Shown: positions 47,052-58,569 of the stretch, in pieces
Numbering within the stretch: position 1 is the first letter of the stretch
How the letters are laid out: every line of letters begins with the position of its first letter
Assembly: GCF_023856365.1 (NCBI RefSeq)
Contig: NC_064548.1
Location: 10,155,642 to 10,219,641 of the forward strand
DNA from: Brienomyrus brachyistius
Taxonomy: Eukaryota; Chordata; Actinopteri; Osteoglossiformes; Mormyridae
Reading direction: 5' to 3'
Length of the DNA stretch: 64,000 bases
Position numbers and translations under genes: made by a program
Notes under the pieces: model-generated
The model's database searches: none
Told to the model about the DNA's origin: nothing
Seen by the model: the letters and a program-made list of their open reading frames with translations, nothing else

Positions 47052-47223
47052 AGGGCCTTTATCACAAAGCAGGATTTCTTGCATAGCTGGAGAACTTGTC
47101 AGATTTAAGGTAGCCTGGGCTAAATGTAAGTGAACGAAGATTAAGTTCATTTAAAGTAGGGTACCTTAAATCCAACACACTATCCAGCTAAGCAAGTAAT
47201 CCAGCTTTGTGATACAGGCCCCT
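47052..47223. mobile_element. Foldback MITE (GCCTGTATCAC family), full copy
   Basis: Left arm AGGGCCTTTATCACAAAGC, AGGATTTCTTGCATAGCTGG, TTTAAGGTA. The right arm is its near complement, TACCTTAAATCC ... CCAGCTTTGTGATACAGGCC. About 172 bp, imperfect hairpin. Confidence 0.75.
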
Positions 47224-47531
47224 GTTCTCTACTTAGTTAAGGATACCTCAGTAAAATGGACTTTTATCTTCGTTCAACTACTTTTAGCCAATAGCAAGGA
47301 CCTTACACGGCAGTGAAAGCAACCCAGACGATCACCCTTCCCTTACCAGATAGGGACTACAAATCCCATTTTCCAGTCAGTTGGGATGATAAGATAAGAT
47401 AAGAAAAAACTTTATTTATCCCGAGGGAAATTCTTTTGTCCTCTACATGCTCAGTGCAACAATAGGAATAAAGGTAAGGTGAAGAAAATAATAGTGCAAA
47501 ATAACTATGAGTGATACTTGTATTGTAACTA

Positions 47532-48700
47532 CACTGAACAAAAATATAAACGCAACACTTTTGTTTTTGCTCCCATTTTTCATGAGATGGACTTAAAGAT
47601 CTACAATTCATTCCAGATACACAATATTACCATTTCTCTCAAACATTTCTCACAAATCAGTCTAAATGTGTGATAGTGAGCACTTCTGCTTTGCTGAGAT
47701 AATCCATCCCACCTCACAGGTGTGCCACATCAAGATGCTGATCTGACATCATGGGTAGTGCACAGGTGTACCTTATACTGCCCACAATAAAAGGCCACCC
47801 TGGAATGTGCAGTTTTGTCTCACAGCAAAATGCCACAGATGCCACAAGCATTGAGGGAGCGTGCAATTGGCATGCGGACAGCAGGAATGTCAACCAGATC
47901 TGTTGCTCGTGCATTGAATGTTCATTTCTCAACCATAAGCCGTCTCCAAAGGCGTTTCAGAGAATATGGCAGTACATCCAACCGGCCTCACAACCGCAGA
48001 CCACGTGTAACCACACCAGCCCAGGACCTCCACATCCAGCAGGTTCACCTCCAAGATCGTCTGAGACCAGCCACTCAGACAGATAATGCACGGCCCCATG
48101 TTGCAAGGATCTGTACACAGTTCTTGGAAGCTGAAAATGTCCCAGTTCTTGCATGGCCAGCATACTCACCGGACATGTCACCCGTTGAGCATGTTTGGGA
48201 TGTGCTTGACCGGCGTATACGACAGCGTGTACCAGTTCCCACTAATATCCAACAACTTCGCACAGCCATTGAAGAGGAGTGGACCAACATTCCACAGGCC
48301 ACAATTGACAATCTGATAAACTCTATGCGAAGAAGATGTGTTGCATTGCATGAGGCAAATGGTGGTCACACCAGATACTGACCGGTTCTGAGTCCCCAGA
48401 CCCCCAATAAAGCAAAAAACTGCACATTCCAGGGTGGCCTTTTATTGTGGGCAGTATAAGGTACACCTGTGCACTACCCATGATGTCAGATCAGCATCTT
48501 GATGTGGCACACCTGTGAGGTGGGATGGATTATCTCAGCAAAGCAGAAGTGCTCACTATCACACATTTAGACTGATTTGTGAGAAATGTTTGAGAGAAAT
48601 GGTAATATTGTGTATCTGGAATGAATTGTAGATCTTTAAGTCCATCTCATGAAAAATGGGAGCAGAAACAAGAGTGTTGCGTTTATATTTTTGTTCAGTA
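47532..48700 (+). mobile_element. Tc1-like transposon, internally deleted
   Basis: TA target duplication at 47530-47531 and 48701-48702. The ends are CACTGAACAAAAATATAAACG and its inverse, and the inverted repeats extend to about 280 bp per side with few mismatches. The gene inside lacks the centre of the transposase, so the copy cannot move by itself. Confidence 0.93.
47830..48381 (+). pseudogene. Tc1-like transposase with in-frame internal deletion
   Basis: The ATG at 47830 begins MPQMPQALRERAIGMRTAG. An N-terminal helix-turn-helix (STRSVARALNVHFSTISRLQ, residues about 20-40) and an AT-hook-like basic segment (HNRRPRV) are followed, after RLRPATQTD near 48090, directly by NARPHVARICTQFL and AYSPDMSPVEHVWDVLDRR. 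The first catalytic Asp block and most of the central DDE domain (about 150 residues) are missing. The protein is 183 residues where full-length relatives have about 340. The frame stays open. Confidence 0.9.
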
Positions 48701-49429
48701 TATATAAATACTCATAAATACTTATACTCTGTAAAAAGTAAAAAAAAAAAAAAAACTATAACTAAGCTATAACAAATATAATAAAATAACAGATTATTAG
48801 TGCATGTGTAATGAAAAGTGACTAAGTGTTTGTGCCTTGAATAACTGCGATAGCAGCATGTGATGATGGTTAAACAAACATTTGATAACAAACAGATGAG
48901 TAATATTGCACGATCCAAATGAGTCTTAATGACAAATTCTGAAAATGTCATCTACAGAATGAGGAAGAGTTATACAGTCTTATTGCCACAGGTAAGAAGG
49001 ATTTCCTGTGGCGTTCGGTTCTGCATTTAGAGGCAATTAGTCTTTTGCTGTGGGAGCTCTGATGACCCATCATGGCTGCGTGCATGGGGTGGGAGGGGTT
49101 GTCCATGTTGCTGAGAAGCTTTTTCAGCATTCTCCTCTCAGACACCTCCGCCAGGTTCTCCAGTCTGACCCCCAGGACAGAACCAGCCTTTTTAATCAGC
49201 TTGTTCAGCCTGTTGGCATCAGCTGCCTTCACCCCATTGCCCCAGCACACAGCTGCAAAAAACACTGCGCTCTCCACCACAGAGTGATAGAACATAGTCA
49301 GCATTTTCCTACAAACATTGAAAGATCTGAGCCTCCTTAGTAGGTAAAGCCGGCTCTGCCCTTTCTTGAAAACAGTATATGTGTTCTTGGACCAGTCCAG
49401 CTTACTGTCAATGCCTGACTCCTAAATGG

Positions 49430-50280
49430 AAGCAGGGATTGCCTGCAGCAACAGCTACTCCCTGAGTATGGCATCCATCAGAACAACCAGACCAAAAGTA
49501 GGTGTATCCACCTACAGAGATCGGGCCACTTCCTGGTCTGCAAATTTCAGACAGTGGTGTCACCGAAATGCAGAGTTTAGGAAGCTCCCCTAACAGCAGA
49601 GGAAGATGGGTCATCTTGCTGGAGACACAAGACATTCCATTTGTCTTCCCAGATGGGCCACCTCAAACCGGGACCCAAGTGCCATTATTCAGAGAACGAC
49701 ACCTGAGCACCACATTAGGTCTGATCCCCAACAGGCCTGATCCTATTAGCTCTCTGACGGTTTAGACCAGGGGTGTCAAACTTTTTTTTGTATTTCACTA
49801 CTTCTTTTGTAAAACATACATGAGGTAGCTGGTTAGCAGGTTAACAATCAGATACCCTGTGCTACCGAAGTGTTTTGAATATAAATTAATTGATAACATT
49901 AGTCATCTTATAATTGTGGTCGTCTTATATTTGTGCCAATTCTGTAATAGAATTAAAAGCTTTGGACCCTGTTTTCATGCCTTGTAGTCCACAGACTGTT
50001 CAATTTGCTGTCATTAGACGACTTAAATAAACTAGTTTCAAACAAGTGTAATGGAACAAAAACAGCAAACCACAGGTGCCTAAAAGAGAATAAACAGTCG
50101 AGTTAATCAGATTAAGATTTAACACTTTGCCACGTGGCTGCCAGGCCACTGAGCAAAAGTTGCCTTTGAGAGTATTTCGGGTTTAATGAAGCAATGAGTG
50201 AGTCAGTGGTGTCAGGGAGGTTTGTGGTTGCTGGAAGTTCTTGTCAACTTCCTCTAAATATTTGTGAGAGCACGATGTCT
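49430..50280. other. Intergenic, nothing recognised
   Basis: ORF 49502-49765 has no family features. A CCAGGGGTGTCAAAC motif at about 49769-49783 resembles hAT-type termini, but no partner end is seen. Confidence 0.35.
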
Positions 50281-50286
50281 GCTCAC

Positions 50287-50366
50287 CCCTGCGAGAAGCC
50301 CAGTAAAACTGCTGGTGAGAATGTCTTCTTTGGATGGTATGATGTAGTAACGTCCTGCAATCTCTT
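50287..50366 (-). other. Orphan exon-like segment, unknown gene
   Basis: On minus, a polypyrimidine tract plus TAG precedes 50366 and a GTGAGC donor follows 50287. The 80-bp piece is open in all three frames. One reads EIAGRYYIIPSKEDILTSS; another KRLQDVTTSYHPKKTFSPAV. I do not recognise a family, and no partner exon is evident. Confidence 0.2.
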
Positions 50367-51894
50367 CTAAAGAAAAGGGCAACAAGAGTTAGATTTAGAG
50401 AAACGTGAAGGTATTGGTTAGATTTATTGTTCCACAATCAAGTCAAGTCAAGTGGGCTTTCTAGTCATACCATGGCAGGGGCTTCTGCAAAGGCAGAGGG
50501 AGAGAGGTCCTGATCATTTTGCTCTGCTCTGTGCATCATCCCCTGCAGTCTTGACTTGTGGTCTTGTACCTTGCGGTTCCCAGACCAGACGGTGATGCAG
50601 CCAGATACTCTGCAGCCACCTCAGGCAGTGTAGATGATGTTGTGTTTTCTTGAAAAATACTTCAATATACTCTAAGAAATGGAGACTAAAATAGTAATCG
50701 ATACAGGAAAGACATTCATCAGTATCTAGAAAAGTAGTGTTCAGGTCAAGATTAACAAGAACTACAATTAGGCAGACTGCTAGTAGGATATAACTGTGCA
50801 TGTTTGCCCCCTGTGAGGGACTGGCATCCCATCCAGGGTGTTTTCCAGCCTTGTTCCCTGTCGTGCAACAGATGGGCTCCAGGTGGCCCTGTACAGGATA
50901 AACAGTTGGGATATTGGTGTCTGTTTATGCTGCCTTTACAAACCCATTAGCAGCAGCTCAAAGCATAGGTCAGGATTCGTAAATACCAAGGTCTATAGTG
51001 TTAGCCCACCATAGCTATGCCTTGTAATGGACTGTGGTTGTTGGAGGACCTGACCTTGGTGCCCTCAGTGGTAGGCACGTCCAAGCCACAGGCCATACTT
51101 GATCTCTGCCAATTTGAATACAGTTAAATGCATATTACACATTCATTTGTCAGAAAGTGACACATGCATAGTTTTTTCTGCACTGCTGCTCTGTGACGCT
51201 GATTCTCGCACCTTGAACACTGCGTGTGTTTTCTGCAGCAACCAGACAGCTGTGAACTGCAGCCTCAGCGTTAAACCTGTAGCCTTACTTATGTCCACAG
51301 TACAGCAGAGGGTTACTAAGTGCCACAAACTGCATGGCTTTGCTGTTTACTTATGTAATGGCTTCGTGATCATGGTTTATTTCTCGGAATGTTTTCCCCA
51401 AAGAGGTAATAATATTTACCTTCATATTCAGCATTTGATCTGAATACGAACAGAGAAAACATATTATTAAGTTGCCGATATTTTTCTTCTCCTGTCTCTC
51501 GGTTTTGAAAGGACAAGACCTTTCGCTTCCATTTACTTTAAAAAATCCAAATCCTGCATTTCATGTAAGAAGGTTTTAGCATGGACAGTTCTGCATTGAC
51601 AGACCAACAACGGCAGAATGTGTTTGCCTTACATACAGTATGTGCGAAGAATGGTGCAGAGAAAGGTTGCTTCTCCTACAAATGTCCTTTTGGGTTATAA
51701 GTCTGGTAAAAGAGCTGCCTTTTAATTGATTGCAGTTTGAATTATAAACAACACACAATTAATATTTGAGAAGCACAGTTTTAAAGGATAGGTTTCCATG
51801 CATTTGCTGCATGTTATGCAAAGAGATTCCTTCGGTTAATATTTGTGTACATTTCATAGTATTTTATTTTTATATTTGTGCATATTCCATCCGT

Positions 51895-52226
51895 CTGTTT
51901 TCCAAACCGCTTATCCTTCTGGGTCGTGGGGGGTCCAGAGCCTATCCCGGAAGCAATGGGCACGAGGCAGGGAACAACCCAGGATGGGGGGCTAGCCCAT
52001 CGCAGGGCACACTCACACACCAGTCCCTCATGTATGCACACCTATGGGCAATTTAGCAACTCCAATCAGCCTCAGTATGTTTTTGGACTGTGGGGGGAAA
52101 CCGGAGTACCCGGAGGAAACCCCACGACGACATGGGGAGAACATGCAAACTCCACACAGGCGGAGACTTGAACCCGGGTCCCAGAGGTGCGAGGCAACAG
52201 TGCTAACCACTGCACCACCATGACGC
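51895..52226 (-). mobile_element. tRNA-headed SINE copy
   Basis: Full-length minus copy of the 34037-34390 family: TTTTCCAAACCGCTTATCC at the tail side and GTGCTAACCACTGCACCACC at the tRNA head. Likely target duplication TTTGTG(C/T)ATA on both sides with one mismatch, so it is older than the 34037 copy. Confidence 0.85.
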
Positions 52227-52229
52227 CCC

Positions 52230-53027
52230 TGTTTGTGTATAGTTACTCCTTTAATGCTTCTTTGAGTACCTGATATCTGATTCACCAAAACTAAGAATGG
52301 GTACATTAGAGTACATGTGGTTTTGTGATTCCCAGTTTACAAACAGCATAGAATGGCACTCTATAAACGTACCAGTTTAACAATACAACTACTTCTGTTT
52401 AAAATATATTGCAGAATTAAGATTAGTTTTCTTTTTGTAACTTATCTTTTTGAGCTCAGGTAAAAAGACTGTGAAAAATATTTGCCTACAGAAAACTAGT
52501 CTGATGCTCCCCCGTGGCAGGCTGATGTTCCAAACTGGCAGGCTGATGTTCCAAAGTCGACAGCTCTACTACACAGGCAGCTCTGCTCATCCTTCAGCCA
52601 CCAGTTGCTAGTGGCTGTTCTTCTGTATGTCCACATCTCCAACCACCACCTTGCCGCATCTCTCTGAGTTTCTATGACAAAGTTAAAAAAAAGCATTGGA
52701 GACATAAATATGATGATTATGTAAGAGGACCTAATATTATTTATTACAGCTGCTATAGTTATTTAACACATTTCACCACAGAATAATAGACGCATTACGG
52801 CTAAGGTGAACCTGCTCAGGCAGAAAGTGAACAAACATTCCTCCAAAGGGGCCTTGTGAATCATTGTGTACATGATTGTTTGATTGTCAGGCTTGAAAGC
52901 CAATCGCATGAGATTATCATGCAACAGCGCAACAAAGTGACCAATAGGCTCGGTGGTGCTTAGGCCTATTTTCTGATTGGAGACTGTCAGATTGCTGACC
53001 TAAGGGAATCAGCTCATATGAAGGCTG

Positions 53028-53063
<36 letters not shown>

Positions 53064-53260
53064 TATTGTGCAGAAGTCAAAGGAAGTATTTATAACTGTT
53101 TATCTGGGTAGTATGCATATATTTGCTCAGAACAAGAAACACAATTTAACAGTTATAACACATGCAGATCACGAGTAACACAATGAAAACTAATTAGAAT
53201 TTCTTCAGTTTTCCAGAAAGTTGCTGATGGATGGCTAGCACAGCTGGAGCCATTAGTGCA
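52230..53260. other. Intergenic, (TA)n at about 53033-53061
   Basis: A short block 52500-52700 repeats GGCAGGCTGATGTTCCAAA twice. A (TA)n microsatellite lies near 53033. No exon of the adjacent propeptide gene could be recognised. Confidence 0.4.
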
Positions 53261-53266
53261 ACTTAC

Positions 53267-53657
53267 TGTCTTAGATGGATGTTGTTCTGGTTGAGCAGGT
53301 CCTCGCTGTAGGTCCCATCAGGACTATACTGCATGATTTTCAGTTTCTCCTGCAGCTCACCTCGCTCACGCAACTTTTCACACAAGGTTCTCTGCTTCAA
53401 GAGAGAAACCCTAAGCAGGAGGAGAACACCCATCCATCCATCCATCCATCCATCCATCCATCCATCCATCCATCCATCCATCCCCCATCCATCATTAGAT
53501 TCTCCCACAAGATCATCTCCATAATCCCATCACCAATGCACATGTCATGTAGTTTCAAAGCATCCCCCTCCAAAAGCTGAACCCCTGACATGCACTCTAA
53601 CCTGACGAGTCCCTCTGTGAGGGCTACACACACCAAGCTGAGAATCAGACACCTCAT
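53267..53657 (-). CDS. Signal peptide and aspartic-protease-like propeptide, two exons, partial or remnant
   Basis: Exon 1 (53657-53602) encodes [18 protein letters not shown], a signal peptide. Exon 2 (53410-53267) joins in phase (AG|G) and reads [20 protein letters not shown], then [20 protein letters not shown]. The pattern of V-x-L-x-(basic)-L-R-E-x-G-x-L-x-(E/D)-x-L-K following a signal peptide is that of the pepsinogen-family (A1) propeptide, where it folds over the active site. Both exons have proper GT/AG sites, and exon 2 ends in phase 2 before GTAAGT. I could not find the exons with DTGSS or DTGTS on the minus strand down to about 45 kb. It is either a gene with distant exons or a remnant. 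A pepsinogen, gastricsin or nothepsin origin is possible. A (CCAT)n fills the intron. Confidence 0.5.
53431..53484. repeat. (CCAT)n microsatellite
   Basis: About 13 CCAT units in the short intron between the propeptide exons. Confidence 0.95.
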
Positions 53658-53699
53658 CGTGGTTCTCTGGAACTACCCTGAGATATCAGCAGGCTGAAA

Positions 53700-56680
53700 G
53701 CCTTCATACCTTTAGAAATTCATAACGTCTTGGGTATTTTGTGTTCTAATCTCGGCTTAGAAAACATTAACATGGAAATGTAATTGTCATTGTAACGTGT
53801 AAGTGACATGCTTTTTTCTTTATCAGATCCTGCTTGATTATATTCTGGGTAATTATAGATCCATTTTGATTAGCCGAAATGCGTTTGGTAGAAAAATGTA
53901 TTTTAAATATTTAAATGTAAAACAGTGTAACACAAAATAAATGAGGTTACTGTTTAATGAAGAATACTCAAAACGATTTTTTATGTCGTCGTTTACGAAT
54001 GGTCATGTCGGACATATTTTCAAAGGGTCAATCCTTTATTCTGATGGGGGCAAGATCCTCAGCTGATTATCTTGCAGACTGTACCCCAGCCTTGTGCCCT
54101 GTACAGCCAGCGGTAAGCTGTGGGCCCTCCTGCCCTCTGATCAGGGTGAGGGGCTATCAGATGAATGGAGGCATGGACAATCCGCAGCCTTATCTGGCTG
54201 ACTTTCATGGAGCCGCACAGGGAAGCTTTTAACCATGCAAATATGATATTTGGGCAAATGCATTAAAAAGATATCGAAAGCTAAATATTTGATGATGGCA
54301 GGCCTTCATGTGGTACATTATTAAATATAAGGTATTTTATTTAATATAAAAGGAATGCACAGTTATTCTTATTTTCTTCAATTCTGAAAAAAAACATTAT
54401 ACAGTAAAAGGGACTGTTCCATTAGTTACCAAGAATAAAATCACAACTATATAACCATGCCGATGGTAAGGTCAGGACCCAAGGTCCAAGGTTCTTCTGT
54501 CATTTTTGGAAGTATTTACTAGCTTGATTAGAGACTGCAGTAATTTACTTTGCATTATCACTTGGATAAGTGTTCAGAAATGGCACAAACCAGTGTTTTC
54601 TGTTACTTTTACTCATGGTTAACCATAAAGCCAGATAAGGAAGATATCACTTAATGGTTTACTTAATGGTTTAATGTAACAAAATGAAGGCCACTGTGTA
54701 CAGTGATATGTGGAGCCCTGAGGGCGAGAGTAACTGGAATGTGCTCTGTCATGTCGGTATGAAATGCCTCTTGGGAATCTACAGCGGCTAGAGTGGCCCA
54801 TACAGACATGATCACTCAGCATCTGTGCTTCTCGAAGACCGAGTTCTGTCTTCATAGGTATCAGCACAAAGCCCAGGCTCCTCTGCTAGCTCACAGTAGC
54901 ACACTTTGTGCCCCAGGGGCTCTTTGAGGGGCTTGGCACGGACACCGCCTTGGTATTGGAATGGCATTTCGTTCGGGCTCCATCTGATCTCAGATTACAG
55001 CAAAGAACCCTGCGGTGGTTGGTGGCACCCAGACACTCTGTGAAATACCGGGGAAGCGGCCAAAGGGGCCGGCCGGCCGGCAGCGGCCCCGGGGACGTGG
55101 ACGGAGGCTACTTCATGCTTCCTTTGCCTCAGAGCAGACTGAGAGCTTTGCACATGCCTACCACCCACACTCACAGGCCAATGAAAGGCTCCCTTTATGG
55201 CACAGGAAAGAGACTGTGCACTTTGTCACAGACAGGAAGGACAGACCACATACACGGGAGCTCGAGGGCACATCAGTGTCAGTCACCCAAAACACTTCAG
55301 GCTGTCTGGTTTAGTGAACTTTTGTGTAGGGCTAAGTTATGTTTCATTTTACAGCCTAAATTTCATGAACAAGACCCTATTACACCAAAGCATTCAGAAA
55401 CACAATTTTAACAGGCTGAAGCAGGGTCCCTTTAAACACCCTTTACAAACAGAAATGTTGAACAGTGGCTGAAAAACCCACATGTCCAGACGAAAGCTGC
55501 AGTGTGAATTCTTCCAATTTGCCTTGTTTCAAATGAACATATTTTATATGTGTTTTATAATAACAGAACATTTTCATTTATATACAAGCACAATAATATG
55601 ATTTACTGCTAAGTGAACATTAACGGATTATGCCTTCTCTAAACGAGAGCAGGAGAGGATGGACCAATCACATACCTTGTTGTGATACAGTCTCAAGATT
55701 CCGGGAAGATCTTAGACTGAGGAACAAGGCTTTAGGTTTCCAGCTGGTAGGAGCCCTCAGGCACAAAATCAGAGGCCCCTCAGCAGATGGCCAGGCCAAC
55801 AATCGAACATTATTGCTGCTCTGTGGACTGTGCTGGTGCTACAAGGAGGGGAAGCTGAACAGAAATGGGAGATGGGAGAAAGAAGAAAGGTTCTCAGGCA
55901 ACCTATCAGGGCCTATGAGAAGGTGAGAAGCAACTTTATGGATTCAGGCAGCACTGAGGACCTCTGAATTACTTTAGTATAACACAGATGTTTGGCCTTT
56001 CAGTATTGAGTGATTCTTTGAGGGCACCTGACCACAGGCACTTTTATCACACTGTGTGGGAAAGGGAGCGAGGAGAAGGTTTATAGCCTTGAGTGCTATG
56101 GCCTCAATAGACATAAGATCCTCTGTATTATTTTCCCTTAGCAGAGACGTAGCCTGGCTGGTCCACCCAGTGGTTGGCATTTGGTGTCCAGTGTCAGGTG
56201 AATCAGGGCAGGTAGAGGGCTGCACTTTCTCCTCTCACACTAGAAAACCAAAAGTGTCAACTGTGACCCAGTTTTAGTGGCCTGCTAAGCAGCTAATTTA
56301 AGTATTATGAGAGTCTACTTTGGATTGTTGACATGGTCATTAGAATTTGACTAAAAAGACACATTTCAGACCCTAACTATAGACTCTGTTGTAAACCATG
56401 GACATGAATCAGTGCAATCCCTGAGATTTATATATCAGACATAATTTCCTTGATTATTATGAGATTTTCTGACACAGGGTTCTTTGTAAATACATTGCCG
56501 GGGAAATAATGTGTCACTGCCCCTCAAAGTAACTCATCAATTAGACCATATTTCCTTAGAATAAATCTGATGTTTCTACATTCTAATGTTACAAAGGAAG
56601 TAAGATTAAAGACAACAGCAATTTAAGTCTAAAATATTTTCAACACATTTTATATTTATGGCTACTTACAGTATTGTTAC
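53700..56680. other. Intergenic, no gene recognised
   Basis: The 167-residue ORF at 54908-55411 lies in a locally G+C-rich patch (GGCCGGCCGGCC near 55070) but shows no domain or exon context. Other ORFs are short. No repeat boundary identified. Confidence 0.4.
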
Positions 56681-56690
56681 TGTCGTGCCC

Positions 56691-57290
56691 CGATTGTACC
56701 GATCGTCTTGTGTGCCACACCCCCTCATCTACCCCCTGTGGAATCCCTGTGTTACCAGCTGTTTCTAGTTGTGTCTCATTAGTCTTGTGTATTTAAGTGC
56801 TTCCTTGTTAGTCTTTCCCCAGTCCGGTCATTGATGTCAATCCTTCGTGTTGCTCCATGTTCCCGAATGTATTCTCCTCAAATAAATCCCTCATTCCCTG
56901 AATCCCTGGACCCCTGTGCCCTAGACCTATCTATCACCTTTTAGTGCAGTCTACTCCTCACCAGCTCAGTTGTAGACCAGCCTAATGTCATCCATGTTAC
57001 ATCCTGCCCATCACGTCCACCTGACCCTCCTTAATGTGGCCCTGATGAGCCGCACCTGTTCCTTGTTACTCCTCGTTAGCCTTTGCATTTAAGAACCTGT
57101 TTGTCTCGTCATCCCCAGTCTGGTCATTGACGTCGCCCCTCCTGTCTGCCCATGTCCTTCCCGCTACTCACCTTCTCGTTTTGACCCTTCCTGGTCTTTG
57201 TTTCCCTGCTCCAATTCACTTCAATAAACCTCTTCTTGTTCGCCAAACGCAAACCTTTGGGTTCTTTGTCTCACATCTCATGAGAATCTG
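56691..57290 (+). mobile_element. Two adjacent LTR-like units
   Basis: Unit 1 starts TGTCGTGCCCCG and has TGTATTTAAGTG and CAAATAAATCCC. Unit 2 (from about 57005) has GCATTTAAGAACC and CAATAAACCTC. Both share TCC(C)CAGTC(C/T)GGTCATTGA(T/C)GTC. The promoter plus polyadenylation spacing resembles the LTRs at 8293-8578 and 10555-10832. GTTAC occurs at 56686-56690 and 56996-57000 and may be a target duplicate around unit 1. No coding region. Confidence 0.5.
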
Positions 57291-57789
57291 TTTCTAATCT
57301 AGGTGACTGGGGCTGATATGCCACTGCTGTGTGCAAAACAGGTCCATTATCTTTGTATCTGTCTCTGAAAGATGTCCAAGGGCCACAATTTTATACATAA
57401 GCAAGCAGGCATTTCCCATTACTAGAAAATTGGAAATGCCACAGTAAGAGATATTGGAGACAGAAACCGTGGGCAATGAGAAAACTCAATGGTTTCAAGA
57501 TAAAGATTGTTTTGAAGGGCATAAAAGGCTTTTTTTTTAAGTGTGCCAACTGCACCAGTGGGGAAATTCCATTCAATTGCCCTTGATCTCACTTTTGTAA
57601 AGGCTGTTTAGGGTAGATAAGCCTCAATTATTTTTAATTTTGCCATGAACTGTCAGAATCTTCCCACGCCCTTTTGCCTAGTTCATGATCTATGGCCTGC
57701 AGCCAATGCCCACCTATTAAAAGGGCCAGACGTCCTACCATGCACAGGTGAAAGACTCTTCTATCTCTGTCAAAGGTAAGGAAATACCC

Positions 57790-57823
57790 CTCCATCCATC
57801 CATCCATCCCTCCATCCATCCAT
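57790..57823. repeat. (CCAT)n microsatellite
   Basis: About 8 units of CCAT with one CCCT. Confidence 0.9.
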
Positions 57824-58233
57824 CTAACTGGTTATTTTTCTTTCTGGACTTTAACTAGCTTGTCTGTTACATGACAAACACACTGTACCTAAAAAGTTCC
57901 AGACATTTTATCTTGCATAAAAATCTGTAAAAACCTGTATCTATGGAAAAAAGAAGTTTTAGAAAATTCACTCAGAGCTACTTAGAAGGCCACACTGTCT
58001 GCCATGTCCCCATGACAGATTGCACTATTAATCTCACAGCAGAATCTCCTCCAACAAACAGGCAACGTTCCTGGGAAGAAAAGCTTTTTGATAGGTGGTT
58101 CCAGACCTGATCCGTTTGAGAGAGCAAGGATCCCTCAAACATTTCAGCATGAACACAGTCCTCTTTGGGGAGCTGAAAAAAAAATGTACAACCTCATTGC
58201 TGATGTATTCTTTAGCTCTCTGAACAACACCTC

Positions 58234-58567
58234 ACATCCATTTTCCAAACTGCTTATCCTACTGAGTTGCAGAGGGTCTGGAGCCTATCCTGGAAGCAAT
58301 GGGCACGGGGCAGGGAACAACCCAGAATGGGGGGCCAGCCCATCGCAGGGCATCACACATGCACTCCTATGGGCAATTTAGCAGGGTCAATTAGCCTCAG
58401 CATGTCTTTGGACTGTGGGGGGAAACCGGAGTACCCGGAGGAAACCCCACGACGACATGGGGAGAACATGCAAACTCCACACACATGTGACCCAGGCGGA
58501 GACTCGAACCCGGATCCCAGAGGTATGAGGTAACAGTGCTAACCACTGCACCACCATGCCGCCCCCC
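58234..58567 (-). mobile_element. tRNA-headed SINE copy
   Basis: Minus copy of the 34037-34390 family: ATTTTCCAAACTGCTTATCC at the tail and GTGCTAACCACTGCACCACC at the head. Confidence 0.85.
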
Positions 58568-58569
58568 TC

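Larger units (their letters stand above)
47388..49425 (-). mobile_element. Decayed LINE split by a nested Tc1 element
   Basis: On minus, 49425-48950 gives a frame without stops: SKLDWSKNTYTVFKKGQSRLY, LLRRLRSFNVCRKMLTMFYH, VCWGNGVKAADANRLNKLIK, KAGSVLGVRLENLAEVSERR, FLPVAIRLYNSS. This is the C-terminal part of a fish LINE RT protein. The 3' UTR follows and its end is at about 47388 (plus ACTTTATTTATCCCGAGGGAAATTC). It is interrupted by the Tc1 element. A stop just upstream of 49425 shows 5' truncation or decay. Confidence 0.75.

Noticed and set aside
52496..52705. Minus ORF with CSRAVDFGTS, faintly like the second catalytic motif of aspartic proteases (DTGTS)
   Set aside because: The surrounding residues do not fit the family, the motif lies in a short direct repeat (TTTGGAACATCAGCCTGCC), and the first catalytic exon is absent.
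54908..55411. 167-residue + ORF
   Set aside because: No domain, signal or exon context; only local GC richness keeps it open.
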